Shown: in pieces, positions 1 to 10,568 of the stretch | Numbering within the stretch: position 1 is the first letter of the stretch | Layout: each line of letters begins with the position of its first letter | The notes under the pieces: model-generated | The model's input: the letters and a program-made list of their open reading frames with translations, nothing else | Databases searched by the model: none | Told to the model about the DNA's origin: nothing | Position numbers and translations under genes: made by a program | Assembly (NCBI GenBank): GCA_028554755.1 | Contig: JAPTOF010000029.1 | Span: forward strand, 496,001 to 560,000 | Length of the DNA stretch: 64,000 nt | Direction of reading: 5' to 3' | DNA from: Cordia subcordata | Taxonomy: Eukaryota > Streptophyta > Magnoliopsida > Boraginales > Cordiaceae

Positions 1-1084
1 ACAAGGTTGTATCTATCCTTTCTCTACTTGTTCCCTCTTTTCTACCCCGTCTCCACCACCCTTACTTTCTTTGTGTTGCCTATTTGCTTATTGAGTAGTA
101 TTGATCTATTTGCTTGAGAATAAGCAAAGTTTAGGTTTGGGGGTGTGGGAGTTTGTTTTTATTGTTTTATGCTTTGTATAGGATAGATGTGCATTATGTG
201 CTTTAAAATGGTGAAAATTTTTTGATTTTGATGCATATAGAGTTGTTTATTTCTTGGTTGATCACTGTGCTGGCTTTTGTGATTGATTCCATTGATTGGT
301 GAATATGAGTTGCATTGTGGGGAATGAATGGAGTAGATTGAAAATCGAGTTTTAGAGGGGATGCCCTTGAAAGATGTGGGGAGTGAGGACCTTTAAGAAT
401 AACCCTTGTAGCCACCCTATAGCTTGGGAGAAAAAAGTAAACGAAAAAAAAAGGTTGTTGATATGAGTGCCATTTTCTTGATTGGTTCTTTTTGATGTGT
501 CTTAGCCTTTCTTTTACTTTCTCTTTTTGTTATGCAATGGAAAGTATGAAAGATTCAAAAAAAGAAAAAGAAATTGAAAAAGGCAAAAAGGTGCAAAAAT
601 ATCCAAAATATGAAAAAAAAGAAAAAGCCAAAGGCACCAAAAGGTTTTGTGAATAAGTGCATAAGTGACACAATGTCAACTTAGCACAAGCTATTCTCTA
701 TGTAGATATGTGAATTAGGCTTTTTATAAGCCATTGTGTATGTATATTCTCTCTCTTCTTGTCTTTGAGGCTTTGTGCATGTTAAGAAGGCCATGTAGTT
801 AAAGGGGCACGAAATCTCAACATCCCAAGTGTGTGCATTAGAATCCTAGGCTAATTCATGGTTTGGCTACTCGGGAACTTCCTACGAGGTTCGAGGCCCT
901 TTATGAGTAGAGGGAGGATCCGAAGAGACTTGAGGATCTCTCCACAATAGAAATTCCCCCTTCATGCTTCTTAGGCTAACCATGATAACGAGTCATTTCC
1001 TTAGGCAACCCTTTGTATCGACTTTAGAGATAAACCTAAGTTTTGGCTTGCTTAGGGACAAACAAGGAGAAGGTTTGGGGGTGT
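1..1084 (+). mobile_element. 3' non-coding region of Athila-like element E1 (partial)
   Basis: This is the stretch between integrase and 3' LTR of a plus-strand Ty3/gypsy element whose body lies left of the window. It matches, in reverse, the same region of the minus-strand elements at 50500-51600 and 33501-34500. Landmarks in order are an internal polypurine-like tract (about 122-146), an A-rich run at 550-630, the block 'gacacaatgtcaac' near 666, and the true polypurine tract just before the LTR. No reading frame resembling env or any known protein is visible; the short antisense frame at 203-415 is not conserved in the sister copies. Confidence 0.8.
1064..1084 (+). other. Polypurine tract of E1
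   Basis: A purine-rich run, 'aaggagaaggtttgggggtgt' in outline, lies directly before the TG that opens the LTR at 1085. It is the expected primer for plus-strand DNA synthesis. The same tract precedes the LTRs at 8387 (plus) and, reversed, follows those ending at 33500 and 50499. Confidence 0.75.
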
Positions 1085-2950
1085 TGATGTGTTGGTTTCG
1101 TGTGTGATTTTGCATTGTATTTCTATATCTATTTTGAGGTGTTTTGTGCTCTATTAGGTGTATTAGTATAGCATTTATATCATACTTGAGCGTATTAGAT
1201 TTTAGATGTCTATAGTTGAGCTTAAAGCATAAATGCTACACTAAAGTGCATTAAACTTGTCTTTTACATGAGATTTGGAACAATGTTTGAAGCTTAAAAT
1301 GATGAAGATGTGATGATAAAGCCAAGTCAAAGGTGTTTTGGATAAGAAGAAAGCAAAAAGATTGCATTTGAAAGCCCCCGGACGAAGAACGGAGTAACCG
1401 AGCGAAACCGAGCGCAATAGGAGCCAAATTTGGAGCTTGCAACCAAAGGGGAAATCGGAGCCAAAACGAAGCCGAACGGAGCAAAACAAGAAGTGCAGGC
1501 TAAGTGCCCTTTAGAGAATCGGTGCACCAGCTCACTAGGCCGGTGAAAATAGTGAGCAATCCTCCTTTGGTAGAATTGAGGTCCCTTGGTACTGGTTCTC
1601 CGCTTAGGTGTTCCAATAGTAGAAAAATTGGCTATATAAGCCCTCTTTTGGCCATTTTATAGGAGAATAAGTTGTATTCTTTCACACCCATCTCCCAAAA
1701 CCCTAATCCTCTCTTCTCCCACCTCTCACACACTTTTCCATACACAAAAGCACTTAGGAATCAAGCCTCTAAGAGGATCAAAAACAAGGATTTAGGCATA
1801 GCTCTTGGATTGTAAAGATATGGCTTTGGATAAAAGGGTAGCTTCTTTGTCTCTCTTTTATTTAAGTTAATGTATGTTTGATTAGAGCTATGTATGGTGA
1901 TTTACTCTTGTATTATTATGGGTATTTGATGGATTTATATATATATGCTTGTGCTTAGGGCTTCAAAGGCTATTTTACATACATGTCTATATGTTTGTTA
2001 AAATACCTCAAAAAAGTTGCATATATACATTCAAGTCTATTATGCTATTAACCAATTCTAAATTATTATGCTAACATCTCTATGTGTTTGTGTGGTGATT
2101 ACATGAAACGGGCATGACTATATGCATGTCTATGTGTGTGTTAGCATACTTAATAGCATAAATAGCTTCTATTGCATACATGTCGAGTGCCATTGCTTAA
2201 ATTGGTGTAATCTAAGTATGTCTATGTGCTTAGTAGTAGAATACCCCATAATATTCTCGAACACCATGCCCTAGATGTGTTTGCTTTGTGCTTAAACGTT
2301 AATATATGCTATTGTGATGATGATCGATGATGCATAAGTAATGGCTAGCCTAGGTTGAGTCTCCCTTAGCTTTAAATGCAGCTAATGGGTTTTAGGGTAG
2401 GTTAGTCGACCTTAGACAGACTAGGTTTTAGCTTTAAATCTAGCCAACGGTTTAGACATTAGGGTTAGATCGAGACCATACGCCGTGGCTTTAAGGGTCG
2501 ATGCCTAGGGACGGATTCGCACTGAGTCTTACGGTCTAATTAGGAAGTTAATTAGGAGACTAGACGAGTGAAACCGAGTTTAATCCATCAAGCAACCCTA
2601 ACAAGAAGTAGTAATCATCCATTTGCAAGTCATAATCACCCTATTCCCCATTTCCACGGGTCAACATCCCCTTAGATTGCTTGATTCCCTATCACACACA
2701 CACATACACACATACACCACCATTTTATTTCCTCGTTCTTAGATAAGGTTTACTTTTCCCAAGCTCCCTTTAAATCAAAAACCCCAAAAACATTGTAGTT
2801 AGGACCTTAACACGTAGCTTTTACAACGCACTTAGCTTAGGACACCATACACGTTGGCCTCCCCGTGGATTTGACCCCGCACTCGCACACACTGTACTAC
2901 ACACGTCCCATGCACTTGTGGGCTATTTGGGCTTGTGCTCACAAATAGCA
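1085..2950 (+). repeat. 3' LTR of Athila-like element E1
   Basis: The LTR opens with TGATGTGTTGG and closes with a CA-type end near 2950, 1866 bp in all. To its left is its own polypurine tract; to its right, integrase coding sequence of another element starts at once (2951), so E1 is inserted in that element. A TATA-like box lies at 1633-1638. Downstream come several 'catgtctatgtg' repeats (1980-2230) and the conserved hairpin and GC-rich block (2340-2560). The predicted target duplication is ATCTG (2951-2955), but its partner is outside the window. Confidence 0.85.
1633..1638 (+). promoter_or_regulatory. TATA-like box of the E1 LTR
   Basis: TATATA is followed by 'agccctc' about 550 bp into the LTR, at the same relative place as the TATTTAA or TATAAATA boxes of the sister LTRs. 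It probably marks the U3/R promoter. Confidence 0.5.
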
Positions 2951-4086
2951 ATCTGTGCCCAAGGACAAATTCAAGAGCACGTTAAGTATGTGTCGCAATA
3001 ATGGTTGTGGAGGTCATTTCAGTGGAAAGGAGACCACTGCGAAGGTCTTGCAATTTGAATTCTTCTAGCTCACTTTCTTTAAGGATACCTAAGAGTATTA
3101 CAAAAAGTGTGTTAGGTTTCAATAATTTGAGTCTATCTCTAGAAGAAATACGATGCCTTTATCCCTTATTCTTCCATGTGAGCTATTTGCTATTTGGGGT
3201 ATAGACTTCACAGGTCCATTTCCACCTTCCTTTCAGTATCAATACATTTTAGTGGCCTAACTATGTGTCCAAATGCGTTGATGCTATTCCCACACGTACT
3301 AATGACCATAGGTAGTGGTGAAGTTTATTTAAGAGAATATTTTCTCTAGATTTGGAGTCCTTAGGGTCTTGATTAGTGATAAGGGTTTGTGTTTTGGCCA
3401 TAGGACTTTAGAGGCCTTGTTAAGGAGATATTTGGTTGCCTATAAGATTGCTACCCCTTACCACCCGCAAATTAGTAGTCAAGTAGAGGTGTCCAATAGG
3501 GAAATTAAGTACATTTTGGAGAAAATGGTTAGACCCAATAGGAAAGATTGGTCAGTTAGTTGAATGATGCTTTGTCGGCCTACCGTATCGCCTTTAAGAC
3601 TCCTATTGGTATGTCTCCATAAAGATTGGTCTATAGTAAAGCTTGTTACTTGCTAGTAGAACTTGAACATAGGGCTTATTGGGCAATCAAGGCCCTAAAC
3701 TTTGATTTGGCAAGAGCAGGTGAGAAGAGAAAGCTTGATCTAGTGAAGTTGAAGGAGCATAGATTAGAGGCATATAAGAATGCCAAACTTCATAAGGATA
3801 CAATAAAGAGAATTCATGATAAAGACTTTCTTAACAAATCATTCTCTCCTTTCGATAATGTTTGGTTGTTTACTCATATTTGAAGCTCTTTCCAAGTAAA
3901 CTCAAGACATTATAGGATGGTTTGTATGAAGTGTTGCTTGCCTACCCTTCTGGATCATTTAAGATCAAGGATTTGAATGATGGCTGAGAGATGATAGTGA
4001 ACGGGTAGCACCTGAAGCATGCATATGATCTGAGCATGGCTCATGTGGAGGTTTTGATGCTTCAAGACCCCATCTATAGAGGTTGA
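2951..4086 (+). pseudogene. Ty3/gypsy integrase remnant (element E2)
   Basis: This is the integrase part of an Athila-like pol, entered in the middle where the E1 LTR ends. It begins at the zinc-binding region (HFSG motif near 3015). The core includes 'WGIDF', which keeps the first catalytic Asp (about 3190-3205), 'LISDKG' with the second Asp (near 3370) and '[10 protein letters not shown]' with the Glu (near 3480). The C-terminal region, '[16 protein letters not shown]' onward, is near 3660. Several frame changes and stops split it (open pieces 3369-3563 and 3626-3883). A TGA occurs right after 'LNDG' (about 3985), the same place as in E_R. It is a decayed fragment, not a functional gene. 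Confidence 0.85.
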
Positions 4087-4249
4087 AAAAGAGTTGCTGA
4101 TTGCCTAGCTGATGGCATGGTGGTTAGCGCTACTAGGAGGCAATCTAGGTTAAATTTTGCAATTTTGCACTTGTTTCATTGTAATTTCTTTTGTTTTCTT
4201 TCTTTTCCTTTCACCTACACCAAAGTGTTGAATCCCAGTCCTTTGTCCC
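4087..4249 (+). mobile_element. Post-integrase region of E2 (start of 3' non-coding)
   Basis: The segment contains 'gcgctactaggaggcaa' (4127-4145), a signature found downstream of integrase in E_R and E_L (reversed, about 51860 and 34860) and in degenerate form in family B (14950, 21600). A copia solo LTR interrupts it, and the remaining kilobase or so of the E2 3' region is missing on the far side. Confidence 0.7.
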
Positions 4250-6129
4250 CGTTAAGATTAGTATGCCCTAAAGCTCACTTGTATATGATATTTTGGATGT
4301 TAAAGAACATATAATCATTTTGTTAAATGGCATTATGAGTTTCTTTCATATTATCCCTCGTATGTGTTATTGATGTATATATAAAGGTCCTTTGACTTAA
4401 ATTAATGACTTAGGTGTGTAGTGAGGCTGGACACACAATAGGTCCAAGTCTAGATTTAGTCACGTCATAAATTGAGTTCGTAACTGAATGGTAATGTTGG
4501 GCACTCTACCGGGATAAGGTTATATTGAGCAAGTCTCCTCATTAAGGGTGATCTACCTAGGTCATTGGAGATTTTTCGAGTTTGACTCAATAGTACATGC
4601 GTCATGTATTGGATAAGACCATTGTGAGTATGTTTTCTAGAGATATATTATCAAAGAAAGAAAACAAGATACCCATTGCTACTAAATGATCATTGCTTTT
4701 AATCTTGAGCATATGTGGATGAACTAATGAAGTTAAGGTTTGGTACTTTGATTTACTATGGGTAAGATCTTACTTTATTAGGGTCAACAGCCTTATGCGT
4801 TCAGTGCTAAGTTTTAATTAATTGGAACATTCATATGCAATATGGAATCAATGTGTCCTCTTTGGGATTGTCCAAATTTATCATTCGAATATAGATCTAG
4901 TGATACTACCTTCATGGGTGTATCAATCAATGGCTTGAGGTTCGCTCCCAAGATCAAGAGATTCCATGACTAAGGATGGTCAACAATAGGACAAGAAACC
5001 CAATGGAAAAAGTTGCAGCTAAGGAGGTGATAGTACACAAGCCAAAGGACTGGCCTTAGCTGTGGTTATACATAGAGGGGCATTGTGGTCAATTATTTAG
5101 TAGGTCAAAGACAAAGTTCACAGTCTTTTTGTGATAAGCTTCTGGGTAATAACAATTATTCTTGGAGTGCAACTTTGATCTTAAGGTGGAATAGATCAGA
5201 GTTAAAAATAATTATTATGCCTCTTAAATAGGGCACGGACATTTTTGATTATTTTTGAAAGCCAAGGTTAATTGTGTCTTCTTAGTCCCTTCTCAAGTTG
5301 AAATGACTTTGAGAGAGTAATCTTGAAAGAGTAAATTCAATATTGTGGTAGTAGCTTTATTAGGCCAAAGCTTGGAATCGGGTTTAGGCTTTCTTTAGAA
5401 TCCAAGATAACATAATTGGGCTAGATTGGTTTCCTATTGGGCTTGGGCCTGCACATGGATTATGGACTATGTGTTGGGCTTGGCCTAAGTCTTTTAAGAC
5501 AAGTGGACAACTTGCACAAGTCTTCCAAGACAAGCGGACGACTTCTATAATTCTTCCAAGACAAGTGGAGAAGTTGCATAAAGGAATTACTACATGAGAA
5601 ATTTTCTCCCACATAGAAATTTTAGCAACTTGGGGTGCCAAGGTTCTTCGTATAAATAGACAAGACCCTACACCATTTACACCATCCACTTGGTAGTTGA
5701 TTTCTTCGTCTTTGGCAAGAAAATACTACAACAGATAGTACACACTTATTATGTGACTTTTGCTCTAGTTCATCTAGAGCAAATTACTTTGCTTCTTCCC
5801 GCACAAAAGGCTATTCTCTCAAGATAAGTCTCTTCAATCATAAGGAAGAGGACTAGGGATTTGCCTATTGCGACACCCTTATAGTTAAATTTTTGATGGC
5901 CTTGCTCGTGAATGGGAGCAAAGCTCATGATGGTTATAGCTTCGTCAAAAGCCCCACACTTCAAGAGGTTAGCTTTACATATTTTGCAAATACTATTTAT
6001 GGTCTATATGTTCTTAAGCATGTTCTTTTGTATGTTATGTGGTTATTTTATTTTCCTTGCATGTTTTCTTAGTAAAACTTTTAAAAATATGGACTAGGAT
6101 AGACCACAAGTAATATTATCGACCCTATA
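4250..6129 (+). mobile_element. Solo LTR of Ty1/copia element
   Basis: This 1880-bp LTR is homologous to the LTRs of the copia element at 36845-45987. It starts 'cGTTAAGATTAG' (the intact copy starts TGTTAGGATTAG) and ends 'cgaccctata' (intact: 'cgatcctaca'), so both TG and CA ends have decayed by one base. The flanks GTCCC (4245-4249) and GTCCT (6130-6134) look like a 5-bp target duplication with one change. A TATAAATA box is at 5651-5658. Three imperfect 'caagtggacaacttg'-type repeats precede it (about 5490-5585). There are no internal sequences, so it is a solo LTR formed by LTR-LTR recombination. Confidence 0.85.
5651..5658 (+). promoter_or_regulatory. TATA box of copia solo LTR
   Basis: TATAAATA is followed by 'gacaagaccctacacc', the same arrangement as in the other two copia LTRs (38259 and 45508). 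Confidence 0.6.
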
Positions 6130-6135
6130 GTCCTA

Positions 6136-7983
6136 TGATTTGTTGGTTTTATGTGTGTATCTGCATTGTATTTCTATATCTATGTAAAGGTGCTTTTGAG
6201 CTTATTAGATAGCTTTAGTGAAGTGTTTATACTATATTTGTGCATAAAAGAATATAAGTGTATATAGTGAGTTTCAAGGTTAAATGCTACACGAAAAGCT
6301 TAATTTTGTGCCATAGGTGAGTTACAGGGTGAAATTGGAGCTTGCACAATGATAGGTGATGTAGATAAAAGGTGTATAGGTTGTAGGAAAGAGGCCAAAT
6401 GTGAAGAAGATGGAGTTTTGAAGCAATTTGAAAATACCGATTGACCCCTTTGAAGTACTGACTAATTGTAATCCAGAAAAGAAAAGACTGTACCAGCTAA
6501 GCTTATTCGGTCAGTCGGTAATTCTAAAGTGTCCTATGATTGAGCCTGCTAACCCCCTTTTTTACCGGCCTATTGGTTAGGCCAGCTGGTAGTGATGTTG
6601 AGGAGCTATAAATAGGGCCTGCTGTTATCACTTTTAGGGTGATCAACTCACACACACTTCAGACCCATTTCTCACATACTTAGCCCTAATTCTTACCCAC
6701 CTTACACACATTTTCTCACACATTTCCCACTTGGATTCAAGGTTTTTTAGAGGGATTTGACAACTCTATAGTTAGGTTTACTCAATTTTTGAACAAGGAT
6801 AACTAGGATGGAAGGAGAGTTTCATAATCTTTCTTTCATCCTATTTTCATTTACGATTGAGTAGATTAGTTTAAGGTATTATACTTATGTAATGGGTTCA
6901 TTGTATACTCTATGTTATAGGATTTTTATGGCTTATATATATATATATATATATACATACTTTGTTCTTCATATTAATGGTTTCTAGTCAATGCATGTCC
7001 ATATGTTTGATTAAATGCCTAAGTGAGTAATATGTGTATAAATTGGAGTTTATTTGCTATAGAGCACCTTTAATCCATCTAATATGCATGTCTATGTGTT
7101 TATTTTATGGATTTTATGAAGTGGGTATGCTATGATCATGTCTATGTGAGTATAGCATACTTTATGATAAATACAACTCCAATCTTGCTTACATGTTGGT
7201 ACCCACTTGCTTATAATGGTCTAAATCAAGCACACTAATGTTTTGATAGTGAATAGGTCGACATATTCACAACACTTTGTCTTAGAACATGTAGGATTGT
7301 GCTTAATAGACATCACCCCGCTATTGTGAACCTTAGAATGATGGTGCGTAATTTAGGGCTAGCCTAGATAGTGTCTTCTTTGGATTTAAATCCAGCCAAT
7401 AGATTTCTAAATAGGTTTAGCTGACCCTAACGACACAAGGTCTTGGCTTCAGATCCAGCCAACGGTTTAGGTATTAGGGTAGGTTCATTCGAGGTCACCT
7501 AAGAAGCTAGTTAGTCACTCTTAAGGCCCTAGGTCATAAGGACTATGCCGTGACTCTAGGGGGCGCCATCTAGTGATGAACCCATACCAAACCCTGGGAA
7601 GAAATTAGGACACTAATTAGCAACCTAGTTAAGAGCAATCAATAGTTAAGCCATTCCCTTTAATACCATAGCATTTGAGTCTAGAATGAGCTATTAGCAA
7701 GTGAAAGTCACCCTAATCCCTTCCATTTTTTAGTTCCCTTTAGATAGTTTGTTTCCCCACTTTCCATTCCCTTAAGGTAGTTTCATTTTCTTTTCTTTGA
7801 GCTCCTGTTAATCTAAACCACCAAAAATGGTTAACTTAGGCTTTCCTTTAGGCACTCTCTATGATACACATATAGAATCCATTCCACAATATAGCATCCC
7901 TATGCTTCAATACTCGTTCTCGCATACACTGCACTGTATCAATCTATGCACTTACGGGTCTTTAGAGCTTGCACCATTAGACA
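6136..7983 (+). repeat. Athila-like LTR (second in the left stack)
   Basis: It opens with TGATTTGTTGG only one base after the copia solo LTR's target duplication and ends near 'ttagaca' at 7983. It carries the usual LTR landmarks: 'tgtttatg' and 'catgtctatgtg' repeats (6990-7190), the hairpin block (7375-7480) and a GC-rich block near 7540-7610. It may be the 3' LTR of E2, with the E2 3' region deleted. On the right it joins the 3' region of another element with no gap. The exact 3' end is uncertain by a few bases. Confidence 0.75.
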
Positions 7984-8386
7984 TAATGTCAACTTAGCAC
8001 AAGCTATCTTCTTTGTGTATAGTGTACAAGGCTTTTATAAGCCATTGTATATGTTTATTCTCTCCCTTCTAGTCTTTAAGGCTTTGTGCATGTTAGGCAG
8101 GTCATGTTAGTCGAGGGGGCATGAAATATCAACACCCCATGTGTATAAGTCAAAATCTTAGGCTAGTTGTGGTTTGGCTACTCGGGAAGTCCTCACGAGG
8201 TTCGAGGCCCTTTACAAGTAGAGGGAAGATCTAAAAAGGCTTAGGCATAATAGAAATGCCCCCTTTATGCTTCTTAAGCTAACCTTGATAGTGAGTCAAT
8301 CCTCTAGGTAACCCTTTGTCTTAGCTTAGAAATAAACTTAAGATTGGCTTTGCTTGGGGACAAGTAAGGAGAACATTTGGGGGTGT
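7984..8386 (+). mobile_element. 3' non-coding fragment of Athila-like element E3
   Basis: This matches 670-1084: the 'aatgtcaacttagcacaagctat' region, 'aagccattgt', 'ggctactcgggaa' and the polypurine tract 'aaggagaacatttgggggtgt' (8366-8386). It runs straight into the LTR at 8387 and so belongs to the same element. Its left part is displaced by the insertion of the LTR at 6136-7983. Confidence 0.75.
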
Positions 8387-10222
8387 TGATGTGTTGTGTT
8401 TTTGTATGTGTTTGCATCGTCATTTATCTATGTTTAAGAGATGTTTTGAGCTTTAAGAGATATGTTAATAAAGTACATACGACAGAGATAGGCTTAAGCG
8501 CATACAATTGTACATAATTGAGTCTAAAGACAAGCACTACACTATTGCATGCTTATTTTTCATGTTTGGTAAAGTTAGGTCAAAAGCTCAAGAGTTGGAT
8601 TGATGGAGAATTGATGTTGGAGTCAAGCTTGAGGTGTACGAGATCTGGGAGAAACATAAAAAATGGTATTGAAGGCAACCGAGCGAAGAAAAGTGCAATC
8701 GGGACGAAACAGACACAACGCAAGGAAATCGGCCAAGGTTCTGACTTGGCTGGTCGACCCCATAGCCATGGCCAGTCGACCGGCTTGGTCGATCGGCCAA
8801 ACCAAAGAGCAAGGCCCTCAGACCAGTTGACTTAGGTGCTAGCCCAGTCGACTGGCCAAGGCTCCTAGCTGAACGAGTATGCTTCACTATTTAAGCCCAT
8901 TTTCAACCCTTTCTAGATATCTTTGAACCCCTTCTCACATACCCATCACACACGCACGGAAACCTACCTTCACCCATCTCCAATACATACACTAACACAC
9001 TTACCCATCAAGATTCAAGCTTATTTGGAGGGATTCAAATACTTGGATTGGAGCTTGCTTAAAGAATTTGTACAAGAGTTGCTAGGATGAAAAGTCAGTT
9101 TTGTACTCTCTCTTTCGTCCTATTTTATATTATGTTTTGGTAGACTTGTTTAGGGTGATTAAACTTATGTAATAGGTCAGTTGTATATTCTTATGTTATG
9201 GGATTTGATGGTTTAATATATACAATGCTATGTTTTCCTTGTTTCAATGGCTATTGTTCAATTCATGTCTTGGTATTTGATAATATGCCTATGAGAGTTG
9301 CATGTGTATAAATTTAAGTCTATTTGTTACTATACACCTCTACTCCATTCTATAATCATGTCTAAGTGTTTATGTGTGGATTTTATGAAGTGGGTAACGC
9401 TTATATTCATGTCTATGTGCATGTTTGCATGCCAAGTAGTGAATATGACCTCAATATTGCATAAATGTTGGTTCCAAACTGCTTTAAATGGTGTAATCCG
9501 AGCAAGACAATATTTGGTAGTTAAATAGGTTCCTTTATTCACTGACATCTTGGCCTAGAACATATAAGAATGCACTAATAAGTCAAATCCTACTATAGTG
9601 ACCCTAGTACGATGATGTGTAATTAAAGGCTAGCTTAGATCGAGTTTCTTTGGCTTTAAATCTAGCCAAGAAGTTCTGGATAGGTTTAGTCGACCTTAAC
9701 GACACTAGATCTTGGCTATAAATCCAGCGAATGGTTTAGGTACTAGGGTAGGTTCATTCTTGGTTGTCTAGGAAGCTAGTTAGTTACTTTTAAGGCCTTA
9801 AGTCATAAGGACCACAACGTGGCTATAGGAGATTCTGCCTAGGGACGGACCTACACCAAGTCCTAGGGAGAAATTAGGACACTAGTTAGTAACCTAGTTA
9901 AAAGAAATTGATAATTAAGCCATTCCCTGTAAGCATTAAAGTTGAGAATCACCCATTAGCAAGTATAAGTCACACTAACTCATTCCATTTGTTAGTTCCC
10001 TCTAGGTAGTTTATTTATTTTCTTTAGTTAGAGCTTGTGTAAATCCAAAAACCCCTAAACAAATGGTTAGTTTAGGTTTTCTTTTAGGCACTTTCTAGGA
10101 CATATACCTGTAGAATCCATTTCATAAAATAGGCTCCTTGTGGTTCGACACACGTTCTTGCACATACTACACTACATCAATCCATACACTTACGAGTCTT
10201 TAGAGCTACTAGAGACACATCA
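8387..10222 (+). repeat. 3' LTR of Athila-like element E3
   Basis: The LTR opens with TGATGTGTTGTG and closes 'gacacatca' (1836 bp). Palindromic GTCGAC motifs cluster at about 8750-8860, just upstream of a TATTTAAG box near 8890. The hairpin TTGGCTTTAAATCTAGCCAA is at about 9649-9668. To the right, minus-strand protease sequence of another element begins at 10223, so E3 is inserted in that element. Open frames here (for example 8518-8835) are chance frames through the palindromic repeats. Confidence 0.85.
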
Positions 10223-10568
10223 ACCATCTCTACAATAGTGGACCTCAAGTTTTCAAACTTAATTTCAAGTAACCCTGACTTGCAATGGATAACTGAATCG
10301 GCTGTGGCAAGAAAAGGGTGACCTAGAAGAACGGGTGCAGTGTCCTAGATTCGTGATCGGAATCCATGTCAAGCACTATAAAGTCTATAGAGTACATGAA
10401 CTCTTCTATTTGATTCATGGCGTCCTCGACTACTCCTCTAGGTCTACGCTCAAATCTATCAACCAACCAAAGTGTGACATGGGTGGGTGACATCACTCTT
10501 AAACTTAGCTGGGGAAAAACAATGTAAGGAATGAGGTTCACACTACACCCTAAATCTAATAATGCTTG
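10223..10568 (-). pseudogene. Aspartic protease fragment, minus-strand Athila-like element E_M
   Basis: Read on the minus strand, this contains the retroviral-type protease motif 'LLDLGCSVNLIPY', with the catalytic Asp in DLG, followed by 'LSLRVMSPTHVTLWLVDR' and 'PRGVVEDAMNQIEEF'. These match the E_R (54462-56132) and E_L protease segments. The left end is cut by the E3 LTR and the N-terminal side by a copia LTR at 10569. Only a piece of the domain remains. Confidence 0.8.

Noticed and set aside
1241..1527. Small antisense frames in the first LTR
   Set aside because: They are not conserved in other LTRs, contain no domain, and sit in the non-coding U3.
1980..2230. CRISPR-like spaced repeats ('catgtctatgtg')
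   Set aside because: Spacing and repeats are irregular and imperfect, they lie within LTRs, and everything around is plant retrotransposon.
8518..8887. Overlapping open frames on both strands in the E3 LTR (up to 105 residues)
   Set aside because: They run through the GTCGAC palindromes, which lack stops on both strands; sister LTRs do not keep the frames.
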